A stretch of 64,000 nt of DNA from Apteryx mantelli (GCF_036417845.1 NC_089980.1:117329169-117393168), one strand, 5' to 3'; counted from the stretch's first letter, positions 52,701 to 61,090 are shown. Made by a program: numbers and translations. Notes: generated by a model from the sequence alone, not told the origin.

Positions 52701-55700
52701 CAAGAAATCTTTCTTACTGCAATTTAATCTTATTTTTATCTTGTCTGCTACGGACAGAGATGACTGCTTTATTCCTTTCCTCTTTCTTGCAGCCATTTAT
52801 GCATTTGTAGACATTATCACACCTTAGTCTTCTCTTCTTTAATCAGCTCTTCAGTCATTCTTCATAGATCGTGCTTTAAAAAGCCCTGATTACGTTTGTT
52901 GTTGTTTTGAACTCTATCCAACACATCCAAATCTGTCTTGATTTTGTGGTGCCAAAAACTGCACAAAATATTTTAACTAAGGCCTTATTAGAGCTCAGTA
53001 GAGTTGGAGGATTACAGCGTTTGTCCTACACAGGATCACATATTTTAAGTTTGAAGGGACTACAGGAGGTCATCCAGTCCAACTTCCTGCTCAAAGCAAG
53101 TACAATATAAAATTAAAATCAAGTTGCTCAGGACTTTGTCCAGCTAGTTTTTGGAAACCTTCAAGTATGTAGATTCCACAGACACTCTGAGCAACCTGTT
53201 TCCATGCTTAATTATACTCATAGTGATTTTTTTCCCCTAATATCTAGTCAGGGACTCCCTTGTTTCAATTTATGACTACTGTCTTTTGTTCTTCTGCCAG
53301 GCACCTCAGTAAAGAACTGGGTCTGTCTGAGTAATCTGGTCTTGGGAATGTAGCCTCTTAGAAAGCTGCTATTAGGTGCCCCAAAGCCTTTACCCCTCCA
53401 GGCTAAACAAGCCCATCTTCCAGGCTGACCTCAGAGTTCACATATGCCAGGCCTCTGGCCATCTTTGTGGCACTGTGCTGGACACACACAGGTTCATCAA
53501 CATCTTTCTTGTATTACAGGGCTGAAACTGGACACAACATTCTGGGTTCAGTCTATAAAGTGCCAAGGGGAATACTCACTTCCTTTCTGTTGACACAGCT
53601 CCCTGTGCTGTTAGCTGCCCTTGCTGTCAGGGTGCACTGCTGACTCATGGGTAACCTGTGGTCCTTCACAGGTGTTTTCAGCAGAGCAGCTATTCAGCCC
53701 ATGATGCCCCATCCTGTACCACTGCAGAGGGTTCATCCAATCCAGGGGCAGGACTTCACATCTGTCCTTGTTTAATTTCACAAGGTTTCCTGTTGGATAT
53801 TTCCTCTTCACTGACTAGAACCCTCTGAACGGCAGCCCTGCCCTGAAGTGTATTGACTGCACCTCCTGGTTTGGAGTCATCTACAAACTTGAAGAGGGTG
53901 TAACACCTCTCCTCCTCCAAGTCACAGATAAAGATATTAAGTAGAGAGGTCCCTGAGTAGATTCCTGAGGAACTCCACTGGCCTCCAGGTAAAGCATGAA
54001 TCATTTAGTGCTATTCTTTGAGCCTCCTGATCTGTTTTCTCACCCATTTGCTAGATTCCCACCTAAACCATGATGTTTCAACTTGGATACAAGTCAAGAC
54101 AGAAGAAATCCACTGCCCTCCCCACATCCACAAATCTATCTTGTCTGCAGAATAGGTATCATTGTACCCTTTTTTTTGTCTGTAAAGATGACAAATGTCA
54201 GTAAAAACTTCATCAAAAGAACAAAAACATCAGGATGCAAATGACACGTGAGAAGAGGCTGAGGGAAACTGGGCTTTTTTAGAATGGAGAAGAGTAGGAT
54301 TGGGAGGACCTAACAGCAGCCTTCCAGTACCTATGAGGAGGTAATCAACAAGACAAAGCCAGGCTCTTTACTGCAATGCATAGTGGAAGGACAAGAGGCA
54401 ACGGATGTAAACTGAAACAAAAGATTTTTCAGCTGGACATAAGGCAAAACTTTTTCATCCTGAGAACAGCCAAGCAGTGGAGCAGGTTGCCCAGAGAGGT
54501 TGTGCAATCTCCATCTTTGGAAGCTTTCAAGATCTGACCGGAATAAAGCCCTGAGCAACTTGGTCTGATCTCATAGTTGACCTCACTTTGAGCAGGAGGT
54601 TGGATTACAGACCTCCTGGGGTCCCTTGCAAACTAAATTGTTCTATGATTCTTCACATTGAGCTGGCTTAACACATTTAAGCTTTAGAAGTAATTATTTG
54701 GTGTATTTTTTTTATTTACTATCAGTTAGACTGAGGTGACAGAAAGTATGTGCCCACAGATCAATGAAAATAATAATTCAGAGTTAGGCACTGTAGCACC
54801 TATGCTCTTTATTGAGACCAGCTTTCAACAGTCTCTTGCAAAAGTTTCACTTTGTTTCTGTCTAATTTGTTCAGAGGAAAGAACAGACATTAAAGAGAGA
54901 ATATACCTCAGAACAGGTTGCTTCTGCCAATGAATGCCTTTATCTAAAACAGAAAAAGGCAGCAACAGACTGAAAAGGCGTAACACAAGAAAACAATTAG
55001 TCCAGTCAACATACAGGCTATACAGTTTATCCAAATATGTCAAAGAAAGCCTTATGAATGTTTAAGCAGCTTTAGAAACTGTTTTTTATATTTAAATCTA
55101 CTTTATATTAGGAAAATAATTTACTCACCTCCCCAGAGGTCCAATTGCCACAGTAAGATTTCCTCCAAGTGTAAGATTGCCTCCTTTAGCAAAAGCTTCT
55201 ACTGCTCTCTCATGATTCAATATTATTACTAAGTCTGAAACCTATAAAAATATCAAATAAAAATGCTATGCTTTTCAAGAAGAAAGTTAGAATTACATGA
55301 GAGAAGAATTTTCTGTTTTGTGGGAAAATACGTGAAAGCATACAAGATATTTCCTTCCCCCAAATAAAAACTAACTCCAGATTTATCAAGTTTTTAATGG
55401 AAGTTAGAATCTCTCATTCTACTCTCAGTCTTTCAGGCTTCTTGCAAAGAATTCTTTTGAAACAGTTTTCATAAAGTTGATTCTCTTTCTGCAAGACATT
55501 TTGAAACTAAAAATTCATTTAATTTTTTTTTAAAGTGCTGATGTGGACAATATGTGATAAGAACAGTTTTAACGGGATATCCTGATTATCAGAATATTCT
55601 GACTAACAAATTTTTATCTTATATAGCTTTTAGAAACAATTATGAATGCACTCTCAGAGGTGAAGAGAGATCAGATTAAGAAAATCATTTTTAGCATTCC

Positions 55701-56169
55701 ATAATCTAAGTAATAATAATGGCAAAGAATAACACAGCAAACAAAAACTATTTATTTGTCTGTCTAAAGAATAAGCAACTACAAAAGAAAATACAGATTT
55801 TCTCACTATCAAGAGAATTTCATTTTCTTGACAGAAAATAATTTTAACACATATAAATTTATACATAATTTTCTTGAGCCTTGAATTTATGACATGTAGC
55901 CCATTTCTTCAAGAAATTATTAAAGCAAATCTCTGTAGAGCTAACAAAGTATTTTTCATTTGAATACTCCAAAAATGGAAAAAAAAATTGTGTTTTTCAA
56001 ATACTTTATTTACCTAGATTGTGACACAAAATGCATGTATAAAAGAATTTCTACTAATATTAAGCTGATGCCTATCAGTACTGTAAAACTACACCTCTCT
56101 TTAAATTAACAAGTTTCAGTAGAACTCTCCTATAACTCTCTTTCCAAACTAGGAAGCATTCTAAAGAAG

Positions 56170-56243
<74 letters not shown>

Positions 56244-59200
56244 AAACTTTCAAACACAAGCATGGCCCTATAAGGAACACTATCTGATTTCAAAGCTCAG
56301 TAAATGTGTAACACACATCAAAAAAAAAACCCTCAAAAACCTGACAGATGAATTAATTGGCACACCTGGGACTGATGCAGTACCATCTGTTTCAGAGTTC
56401 AACAGAGTGGATTACAGTCTTAGAGGCTTATTGTGATGGATTTTCTTTTCAAGACATAACTTGGGTACTCAAGGACTACTGTGCCTGATCTTTCATCAGA
56501 TGGACTTGATTGAAACAGGGGTTCATAAAAATTTTCAACTTACCCCAAATTCCAAAAAGTGACAGCAGGGAACATGAAAGGAAATACTAGATTATTTGGA
56601 AAAAAAAAAAAAAAGTGTGTGGGGGGGAATGGCCCACCAGTACACACAATGTAAGAGAGCTCTTTGTTATTAGCCCCATGGTAACCCCCACCCTTTCCCA
56701 AACGAAAAATAGCTGATGTTATTATCTTCATCCAGGAACAGGGAGAGAACATCATCTGGGATTCTGCTACCTCCTCTTACCCATAAAGACGATCCTGAAA
56801 ATCAAATTTTATATTATTTTCTCTGATAAAAAACAGTGTTCTGACCCTTTGTTTAGAGAACAAGCTAAATGAATCCACAGTGAGAAAGGCTGCATTGAAA
56901 GCATTTAGATAAATTTAAAAAATAGTGTTTAATTTGAGGAACCAAATTATTTTATTGTGAAAAACATGTAAATACTATGACTTGTGAAATCCGTGATTCC
57001 TTTCTTATGGTTTATAAACACCCACAAGTACCACTACTTAACTATAATCTGTCCTATAGGAACAAAATTCAACCAATTTTCACAAGGTTTAAGTTCATAA
57101 ATGGCTAGAACAGTGCAGAATTGAATCTGGGCTCCTAAGCCACTTAGATATTTCTGAACAATATTTATTTCCTAGAGTAGGAAAAGAAAATTGTGTTACA
57201 ATACTGCTAGTATGGAAACAGTACTTTGTAAAGCTGAATTACTAAAATATCAAACTAAGGACACAACAGTGTTCAGAAAAAATGTCCGCTCAGAAATAGC
57301 TTCTGTGTATTAAAATTATTTTAGTAAAAATCAATAGTAAATGGTTACATTTTCTAAAATATTAGATGGAGATGATTAGAGGAAAAGTTTCATTGATCAG
57401 TCAAAGCATCAGAAGAGTTTGTTTCATTTGCCACAAAGGGAAAAAGTATAAAAAACCCTGGGACTAAAACTCATTAATGTTTGGTAATGCATTCAGATGC
57501 TGCAGTCATAAAAGTCAAAGAAAAGCCCTTACGAAAATTAATAATTTTGTATTCACAGCAGCTTTTAAAAAGCACACAGTAATAATACCTGAGATCACCC
57601 AGTGAACAATGAGGATACAACAAAATATTGATCGGTTGCTCATGATGCGAGTACTAAATGACTGGTCGCCAGGATATGGATGGGTGGTTAGCAGTAGGAG
57701 ACCTATTGGGGACTGGCCTGTACCACACAGATTAGCCATGCAGAGATTCTCCCAAACAGCAAATGCCCATATTAAGAGATCTTGTTGGTAGCATAATGCT
57801 ACATCTGGTTTTCTCTTGGAAAGTGACTCCTTTCAGTTAGTAGAATACCAGCTAAACAGAAAGGAAAGGGAAGGATGGGAAAGACGACGAGGGCAAGGAA
57901 GAAGGGAACAGATGGAAACAAACTAGGATGAAGAAACTGTGAGCGAGAAGAGAAGGGAAGCAGAAGCAGAGAGCACATGGTCAGGGCTCAGATCAACAGG
58001 ATTTCTCTGAATGTGTTACAGTCCCTTGTTTGACTGTTTCTACTGGCTGGAAATTGGCTCATTTTCTGCAGTATTTCTTCAGAAGAGGTACCACCAGTTT
58101 TGATGCTCTCAAAGTGCAGGGTGAAGTCAATAATCAAGTTTGGGTAGAGTATAAATGCGTGAAGTACAGTAGTATTAGCTAGACTCCATTTTACTCTGCC
58201 TTCTATTCCTTTCACTGTCTCTTGTCAGATGGAGCCCCTGGCTGCTCTTTAACAAAGCATTTGATACAATATTAAATATAGCATACCTATAATCAATTCC
58301 AATTGGCTTATGTGTGAACACCGATTGAAAGTTTTCCACAATGGAAAAAATTCAGTCTACTAGAAGTGAAAAACCAAGGAAATAGCTGTTAAGTCACTTA
58401 TTTTTATTTAAGTATCTCCAAGCAATTAGATATGATCAAAAAAAAAAAAAAGAAAAAAAAAAGAAAACCAACACATTTTGTTTGCTTGTATAAATGAATT
58501 TTATAATAGTTCATTTACACAAAAAATAGATTTCAATATCTCACCGATATTTATAGCTTTGTCAATGTATCTTAATTTCTTGCAAAAAGGAGTTGTTAAA
58601 AAGTATTTCAAATGTAAAATTATACCTCAATTCCGATTTCAAATCCACCACCAAGGCCAGCAATTCCTATTGCAGAAGGAGCAGACCAGGCTGACACACA
58701 AAACAAAACACAAAATAACAGGAGTTTTGCTTAAGTTAAAAGAAAGACTCAGTTTATTTTTAGAGTTCAAAAATGCTAACAAGTTCTCTATTTAAAACTA
58801 GATTCACAACCACTAGAATGCAGATGCCACATAACTATACTGATTTATTCCACTAGCAGGAATGTAAGAAGTACAAATCCTTATGTACAAAAAGTCTTTA
58901 TCATACAGTTGTCCATTATTGGACATTATTCATTTTTCTAACGAGTTTTAAACTACAGATTTTTGTACTTCATTCACACTAAGAAGTTCACATATTTTTC
59001 TATAAAGATACTGAAAGTACTTACACCTGGTCAACAACAGGTACAAAATTTTGAAAACAACTTTCAAACCAAAGGCTTGACTCTTTACACATCTTATGTT
59101 GTATGCTGTGAAAAAAGAATAATGGAAAAAAATTTTTAAATTCTCCCATGAAGTACAAAAGAAAACATCCACTTACTTCCATTTGGAAGACGGGCTAATA

Positions 59201-60440
59201 CAATCCCACTTCCTCCTCGAGCAGTCACCAAAAATCCAGCTTTGATAACAGACAAAACTGCAAGGCCTTTGGCTTTAGCTATTACATGGGCTGCAACAAT
59301 AAAATCATTTAATAAAAATCTTTTAAGAGAAATTCAGAGAGGGGAAAAATAAAACTATATTTAACAATTTCAAACATAGAGTCAAAGAATCAAAGCAAAA
59401 GCTTTAAGAAAACCAGAAAAAAAGAAAAAGAAAGAATAATAGCACCTCCACTCCATAAACAATCACAAAGCTAGACACAGGTTACATTAGCTTGCACTGA
59501 CCCCTACATTGCCACAGCTAAGACACTGCTTCAGCTACTCCAGTTAGCTCATACAGAATTAGTTTGTTTATTGCCATGAACATTGCATTCAAATACACCC
59601 TTAGCAAGATAAAAAGGTCGTGAGGAGTTGACATCCATGTCTCTATGGATTTTTGGAGGAGAGAAGTCTGAATTTAAATCACAGTGACACATAGCAGTCA
59701 AATCAGCTTATACCATTAGACAGTGTTTGTGTCAAATAAAATGTGATCATCCAGCAAGTCTTATTATAGACCTTCTAGAACATAATAGTTACAAATCCAA
59801 AACCACAGCCAGCAGCACCAGATGAAGGAGGACTCTAGGAGAAGCATAGAATAACAATTGCTGAAATAAAAAGGACACCAGCAAGTAAGAGTGCTTGCCT
59901 TTCTCAAAGGCGAAAAGTACAATGATCTGTTTCCTTTCACTCGTTTTCATCTTGCTAATTCTGATGAACACAGATATTCCAGAACTATATCTACTATTCA
60001 AGGTTCTTCCTTAAGAATGGTCATACACAGGTCATGAACATGAGAGATTCCATTCACCCCAGAGAGAAAACTTTCGTATGCTGATACCCTATGGCTGTAA
60101 ACACGCAAGCAACCTCTCTCAGCAACTAATGTCTTTCTAGAACACAGCAAACTGAACACCTTTACTTTCAAAATATTTTCACAAAAGTTATTGGAGTCCA
60201 GATCTTCATTCCTCTTAAAGTAAATGTCAGCAAAAAGAGAGGGCATTGGTAAAGAGAGCAGGATTTCAACACAAGGGAGAACTGGATAACAGCAGGTTTT
60301 AACTGAATCAAAACATTTTTTTTACTCACGAGGTATGATTTTATCAGGTCCATTCCTGGAAGTTATTTCTGTAAATTCTCTTAATATTTTAGCTGCCTTT
60401 TTAGCTTCTGACTTCAAGTTGGAAGGTATAGGGTTATTCA
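19501..60440 (-). CDS. SH3YL1: SH3YL1, SYLF and SH3 domain protein (exons 2-10 of the coding sequence)
   Basis: Nine exons: 60330-60440, 59177-59290, 58626-58690, 55129-55241, 52077-52205, 46765-46927, 45995-46067, 45168-45224 and 19501-19700. All introns are GT-AG and every split codon rejoins in frame, giving 341 residues including the split Met (human protein 342). Residues 1 to ~205 form the SYLF (Ysc84/DUF500) domain. The N-terminal helix starts [20 protein letters not shown], and glycine-rich stretches include ARGGSGIV and [12 protein letters not shown]. Residues ~233-276 are a proline-rich linker, and ~284-338 are an SH3 domain (ALYSF, WW, IFPANYV). Family knowledge: SYLF binds phosphoinositides at the plasma membrane, and SH3YL1 acts in membrane ruffling and cell migration. 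Only TG of the start codon is here; the A, the 5' UTR and the promoter lie upstream, beyond 64000. No frameshift or premature stop was found, so the gene looks functional. Confidence 0.96.
20431..21811 (-). mobile_element. 5'-truncated young CR1 LINE
   Basis: Minus-strand copy of the same CR1 type as the full-length one at 47004-51200. It starts within ORF2 at the GKKEDPG region and runs to two terminal ATTCTGTG units (complements at 20433-20448). At its 5' junction stands an A18 run (T on the plus strand, 21812-21829). AAAATCA at 20428-20434 and again at 21831-21837 is a possible target-site duplication. It lies in the sense orientation of SH3YL1, about 730 nt upstream of the exon 10 acceptor. 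Confidence 0.95.
20513..21811 (-). pseudogene. CR1 ORF2 fragment: reverse transcriptase and C-terminus, open to the natural stop
   Basis: About 430 codons, without internal stop, covering the CR1 reverse transcriptase from [18 protein letters not shown] through [10 protein letters not shown] (motif A), [11 protein letters not shown] and FADDTELGG (catalytic FADD box), then the C-terminal domain to the normal end (ILCNVL). The endonuclease and ORF1 are missing, so the copy cannot move by itself. The frame continues upstream into the A18 run as lysine codons, which is an artefact of the junction. Confidence 0.9.
21812..21829. repeat. Poly-T (18) at the 5' junction of the truncated CR1
   Basis: Reads as A18 in the orientation of the element and abuts its truncated 5' end, where no tail is expected. 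It could be a pre-existing A tract at the insertion site used for microhomology joining. Confidence 0.85.
23125..23142. repeat. Poly-A tract
   Basis: About 18 A in SH3YL1 intron 9. Confidence 0.8.
26617..26898 (+). mobile_element. CR1 LINE 3' end fragment
   Basis: Plus-strand remnant of the last ~70 codons of CR1 ORF2 (FSVVPS- and [12 protein letters not shown] stretches, recognisable but with frame breaks). The standard 3' untranslated end follows (GGACTAGATGATCTCCAGAG, then TGATTCTGTGATC). More diverged than the two young copies. Antisense to SH3YL1. Confidence 0.9.
27257..27269. repeat. Short (TG)n tract
   Basis: Six TG units inside a generally TG-rich stretch (about 27120-27270) that also holds diverged repeats of GTGTGTG-containing phrases. 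Confidence 0.7.
27540..28910. repeat. Decayed tandem (minisatellite-like) array
   Basis: Diverged copies of the same phrases recur. GGGTTAAGATTAGGACAGG (~27807), GGGTTAAGGCTCAGGATGG (~28403) and GGGTATAGTTCAGGATACC (~28640) correspond. GGATCCAG(C/T)CA-type words stand near 28097, 28281 and 28451. GATGAGGCCTG recurs at ~27885 and ~28470, and ATTCTGAGG at ~28025, ~28346 and ~28510. Spacing is irregular, mostly about 170-240 bp, and the units have diverged heavily. Related phrases outside (about 26540 and 29455) suggest the array was once longer. No coding potential is seen. Confidence 0.5.
27734..27749. repeat. Poly-T tract
   Basis: Run of about 16 T in intron 9. Confidence 0.75.
29707..29752. 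repeat. (TG)n microsatellite with GCG interruptions
   Basis: A TG run, interrupted by GGTGCGTGCG, then TG again. The frames across it are artefacts of the repeat. Confidence 0.9.
30310..31000 (-). mobile_element. Possible ancient L2-like LINE remnant (antisense on the plus strand)
   Basis: The plus strand is strongly purine-rich. Phrases such as GGATGTTGGAATAATTGAAT followed by AAGCCTGAAC (~30507-30550), and the CTGCAGAGAGATGGTATCCG region (~30818-30840), resemble the reverse complement of L2 ORF2 as I know it from monotremes and other amniotes. All frames are broken. The neighbouring purine-rich stretches 31290-31830 and 32370-33240 may belong to the same old copy, split by the pyrimidine-rich segment 31960-32340. 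Recognition is from memory, so the call is tentative. Confidence 0.4.
31960..32340 (-). mobile_element. Possible ancient CR1/L3-type LINE tail
   Basis: The plus strand reads like the complement of an old CR1 C-terminal region: CTGCATCCTTTCAATTTTAC, then TGAGTAACCCAAATACTACC, then ACATTCCAGGTAAGGC. In younger CR1 the equivalent is 'rectly ... cagaactgg ... cagtactccagatgtggcct'. It has diverged a lot and no frame survives. Confidence 0.4.
36990..37007. repeat. C-rich tract (G7 and G10 runs on the SH3YL1 strand)
   Basis: C7-T-C10 on the plus strand, followed by an A run. On the transcribed RNA strand this gives two long G runs. Confidence 0.8.
40360..40620 (+). mobile_element. Ancient CR1/L3-like LINE fragment
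   Basis: Translation on the plus strand gives [24 protein letters not shown] sequence followed by [10 protein letters not shown]. This lines up with the CR1 C-terminal block [20 protein letters not shown] followed by YKYLKGG. Frames are broken afterwards. Antisense to SH3YL1, in intron 9. Confidence 0.6.
42980..42999. repeat. C10-A10 homopolymer junction
   Basis: Ten C followed by ten A. Prone to length error in assembly. Confidence 0.75.
43512..43534. repeat. T-rich tract
   Basis: T9, G, T13 in intron 9. Confidence 0.8.
45103..45147. repeat. AT-only low-complexity tract (TTAAT)n-like
   Basis: Interleaved ATTAAT/TTAATA words, largely self-complementary. It ends about 20 nt beyond the exon 9 donor, on the intron 9 side. 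Confidence 0.8.
45168..45224 (-). CDS. SH3YL1: SH3YL1 exon 9 (linker)
   Basis: 57 nt, acceptor CTTACAG, donor GTAAGT. Encodes Ala257 (G|CT), [18 protein letters not shown] and the first base of Gly276. NKLYPEL matches the human linker motif around YKLYPGL. Phase 1 at both ends, so it can be skipped without a frame change. Confidence 0.9.
45225..45994 (-). other. SH3YL1: SH3YL1 intron 8
   Basis: 770 nt of AT-rich sequence. I see no repeat family or other feature in it. The donor GTTAGA is weak. Confidence 0.85.
45995..46067 (-). CDS. SH3YL1: SH3YL1 exon 8 (proline-rich linker)
   Basis: 73 nt, acceptor ATTTTAG, donor GTTAGA (weak). Encodes residues 233-256, [19 protein letters not shown] then RPTPP, and the first base of Ala257. 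The sequence is low in complexity and diverged from mammals, as usual for this linker, but frame and phase fit both neighbours exactly. Confidence 0.88.
46068..46764 (-). other. SH3YL1: SH3YL1 intron 7
   Basis: 697 nt of AT-rich sequence with nothing recognisable beyond the splice sites. The donor GTTTGT is weak. Confidence 0.85.
46765..46927 (-). CDS. SH3YL1: SH3YL1 exon 7 (C-terminal SYLF helix region)
   Basis: 163 nt. The acceptor TTTTGTATCAG is followed by G, completing Lys178; then [34 protein letters not shown] and KAVREQRR (179-232). The donor is GTTTGT, a weak site. The human protein has Cys where this has Gly in FYGQ. The acceptor lies only about 75 nt from the 5' end of the antisense CR1, but the polypyrimidine stretch and plausible branch region are still present. 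Confidence 0.95.
47004..47119 (+). promoter_or_regulatory. CR1 5' untranslated region, probable internal promoter
   Basis: GC- and CpG-rich leader with repeated CGCAGCAGTT(T/C)GCGCAG words. Autonomous LINEs carry their promoter inside the 5' UTR; that this stretch has that role is inference from position and composition. Any transcript would run through intron 6 away from exon 7, antisense to SH3YL1. Confidence 0.5.
47120..48181 (+). CDS. CR1 ORF1 protein with SGNH-esterase domain (intact)
   Basis: 353 codons from the ATG at 47120. An in-frame ATG at 47084 would add 12 residues, but 47120 begins the typical MVVTRRT start. Residues 39-60 hold paired CxxC motifs (CREC, CRRC), probably a zinc-binding or PHD-like unit, followed by a charged coiled coil (~65-90). 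The C-terminal half is a GDSL/SGNH hydrolase with the serine block VVGDSLL (Ser194), GANDT (Asn248) and DGIHLT (Asp328, His331), so the catalytic set looks complete. In the family, ORF1 is an RNA-binding chaperone-like partner of ORF2; the purpose of the esterase in retrotransposition is not settled. No stop or frameshift, ending TAG at 48179-48181. Confidence 0.93.
   Translation: MVVTRRTARSPVAVGVAVSEAGTQTDPLTVDADLQVSGCRECLGPLREAWAGSQLSCRRCAAVGELCRQVRELREEVSRLRSIREAEQVIDRVFSETVQLQESQPPTAVELPEGSVPCETVHHNIVEEDWKLVTARGRRKAPTPPEDLKLKNRFSALQHEEEMGMAAREVPRTTDPVPCRNARKKRWVIVVGDSLLQGTEASICRPDLMSREVCGLPGARVRNVMQRLPRLIHASDYYPLLLFHVGANDTKGKLETIKQDFRALGMVVNGLGAQVIFSSILPVRGMDERRRRRTFQVNDWLHRWCWQQGFGFYDHGTLFEDRQLLGRDGIHLTRRGTRVFANRLANLVRRALN
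48187..51120 (+). pseudogene. CR1 ORF2, endonuclease and reverse transcriptase, one nonsense codon
   Basis: Begins 5 nt after the ORF1 stop, in a different frame. The frame spans 977 residues and is open except for TGA at 48454-48456 (codon 90), where the family has two consecutive Trp codons (TETWWDS). The APE endonuclease occupies about residues 55-265: TNARS (N61), ITE (E88), YYRPP, GDFN (D194, N196) and SDHE (D262, H263). The reverse transcriptase, about 500-760, has LDFSKAFD (D625), [11 protein letters not shown] and FADD (711-714). The C-terminal domain runs to ILCNVL. All catalytic residues I can place are present. The stop separates the first 89 codons, including two endonuclease residues, from the rest; translation from the ATG at 48487 would lack them. 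Without readthrough this copy is not autonomous. Confidence 0.92.
51201..52076. other. Unique intron 6 sequence between the CR1 and exon 6
   Basis: AT-rich. A short near-repeat (CCTTAACAATGCAGTAAAATT / CCTTAATGATGCAGTAGAACA-like) lies near 51450-51490. Nothing else recognised. Confidence 0.6.
52077..52205 (-). CDS. SH3YL1: SH3YL1 exon 6 (end of the SYLF core)
   Basis: 129 nt, acceptor CTTCTTCTAG, donor GTAAGT. Completes Arg135 (AG|A), encodes [20 protein letters not shown] to LIERKETNR (136-177), and gives AA of Lys178. The intron on its 3' side carries the young CR1. Confidence 0.95.
52815..53025 (-). mobile_element. Ancient CR1 fragment
   Basis: The plus strand reads as the complement of the CR1 block around [38 protein letters not shown], then CAAAATATTTTAACTAAGGC, then GAGCTCAGTAGAGTTGGAGG. 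Strongly diverged. It stops where the younger CR1 3' end begins, so the younger copy probably inserted into or beside it. Confidence 0.65.
53031..54165 (-). mobile_element. Old CR1 LINE, degenerate
   Basis: The 3' end lies at about 53031-53095 (GTCATCCAGTCCAACTTCCT on the plus strand, the complement of the CR1 3' end). The C-terminal block, the FVDDSKPGG box (from FADDT) at about 53865-53890 and the motif A region extend to about 54165. Several frameshifts and stops. Clearly older than the intron 6 and intron 9 copies. Confidence 0.85.
54238..54652 (+). mobile_element. Old CR1 LINE 3' fragment
   Basis: Plus strand: [14 protein letters not shown] sequence, a [24 protein letters not shown] stretch at about 54435-54495, then the CR1 3' end (GAGCAGGAGGTTGGATTACA ... 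TTCTATGATTCTTC). Frames are broken. It stands 5' end to 5' end with the minus-strand copy next to it. Confidence 0.85.
55129..55241 (-). CDS. SH3YL1: SH3YL1 exon 5 (SYLF domain)
   Basis: 113 nt, acceptor TTTATAG, donor GTGAGT. Encodes residues 98-134, from [17 protein letters not shown] to [17 protein letters not shown], plus AG of Arg135. Confidence 0.95.
56173..56246. repeat. (GAAA)n microsatellite
   Basis: About 18 uninterrupted units. On the gene strand it is a (CTTT)n pyrimidine tract. Frames across it (FLSF repeats) are artefacts. Confidence 0.95.
56600..56614. repeat. Poly-A tract next to a G-rich run
   Basis: About 15 A followed by GTGTGTGGGGGGG. Confidence 0.7.
57850..57975. repeat. 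Purine-rich stretch
   Basis: Low-complexity GGAAAGGGAAGGATGGGAAA-type sequence. No repeat family is apparent. Confidence 0.6.
58438..58464. repeat. A-rich tract
   Basis: Two A runs split by a G, in intron 4 about 165 nt from exon 4. Confidence 0.8.
58626..58690 (-). CDS. SH3YL1: SH3YL1 exon 4 (SYLF domain, glycine-rich)
   Basis: 65 nt, acceptor TGTGTCAG, donor GTATAA (weak after the GT). Encodes residues 77-97, [19 protein letters not shown] then IE, the most conserved block of SYLF domains. It ends on a codon boundary. Confidence 0.95.
58691..59176 (-). other. SH3YL1: SH3YL1 intron 3
   Basis: 486 nt of AT-rich sequence with no feature beyond the splice sites. Confidence 0.85.
59177..59290 (-). 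CDS. SH3YL1: SH3YL1 exon 3 (SYLF domain)
   Basis: 114 nt, acceptor TTGTTGCAG, donor GTAAGT. Encodes Pro38 (C|CC) and [18 protein letters not shown] followed by [19 protein letters not shown], then the first base of Thr76 (A|CC). It is phase 1 at both ends and a multiple of three, so skipping would keep the frame. Confidence 0.95.
59291..60329 (-). other. SH3YL1: SH3YL1 intron 2
   Basis: 1,039 nt. No transposon or other structure recognised. Confidence 0.85.
60330..60440 (-). CDS. SH3YL1: SH3YL1 exon 2 (start of the SYLF domain)
   Basis: 111 nt. The acceptor reads TTTTACAG and the donor GTGAGT. The exon opens with TG of a split ATG (A|TG), followed by 36 codons from NNPIPS to DKIIP, and closes with C, the first base of Pro38. 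The lysine-rich amphipathic helix of this exon is the part of the protein known in the family for phosphoinositide binding. The 36 residues are nearly those of the human protein. Confidence 0.95.
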
Positions 60441-60584
60441 CTGTAAAACAAGAAAGAAGCAAGCAATGACATCTACGGTCAGTTTTGGATAGTTCATGTG
60501 AAGATAAATCAGTGTAATTTGTATGGAAAAAGTGGTTCTTTAAAAATGAATAGTTGATCAAAAAAACAGAAATCAGCAAATACA

Positions 60585-61090
60585 AAAAATGGCTTTCTGG
60601 GTCAGACCAGCATTTTGTCTCTGACAGTGGCAACAGATGATGTTGCTTAGGAAGAATACAGAAGCTCGTTCTTTTCTGCAATCCATTCCCCTTGTACTTC
60701 CTCAGAATCCACGCTAATTATATCAGGTGCTGGAGATGTGCCCTTGGATACCCCTGTCAATATTTCTTTATGAGCCTGTTGCATACAAATTTGTCTAATC
60801 CATTTTTGAACCTGCTGATACTCTCTGCCTGCAAAACTCCAGGAGCAGCAGTAGTTTACTACCTACTACATAAAGAAATATTATCCATTTTAAATTGATC
60901 TCCTACTCATTACAGATAATGCCTGCTAGTTCAAGTCTCATGAAGTTTGCTGAACAACAACTGAATTCAACTTATCCACTACCTACATGACTTTATAAAT
61001 AGCCACAGCCCCCCAGGCTTTTCACTTCTTCAGGCGGAGTTCCAACCTTCTTAGCCTCTCCTCAAGATAGTTGCTCCACCACTTTGATTA
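60585..61090 (-). mobile_element. Ancient CR1-type LINE tail
   Basis: The plus strand starts GGCTTTCTGGGTCAGACCAG, then TGTCTCTGACAGTGGCAAC, and later has TTTTTGAACCTGCTGATACT and TTCTTAGCCTCTCCTCAAGA. This is the order of words in the complement of old reptile/bird CR1 3' regions. All frames are broken. Confidence 0.65.

Larger units (their letters stand above)
52206..55128 (-). other. SH3YL1: SH3YL1 intron 5, rich in old CR1
   Basis: 2.9 kb. Three old CR1 pieces fill 52815-54652. The flanks 52206-52814 and 54653-55128 show nothing recognisable. Confidence 0.85.
55242..58625 (-). other. SH3YL1: SH3YL1 intron 4
   Basis: 3.4 kb. Contains the (GAAA)n tract, an A-rich tract near the exon 4 donor and a purine-rich stretch at about 57850-57975. 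The segment 57600-57800 has somewhat more CpG than its surroundings but no recognisable family. The rest is featureless. Confidence 0.8.

Noticed and set aside
56075-56293. Minus-strand frame with FLSF repeats
   Set aside because: It is a translation of the (GAAA)n microsatellite.
57600-57800. Slightly CpG-richer patch in intron 4, considered as a regulatory element or old viral remnant
   Set aside because: No motif, frame or repeat end supports either reading.
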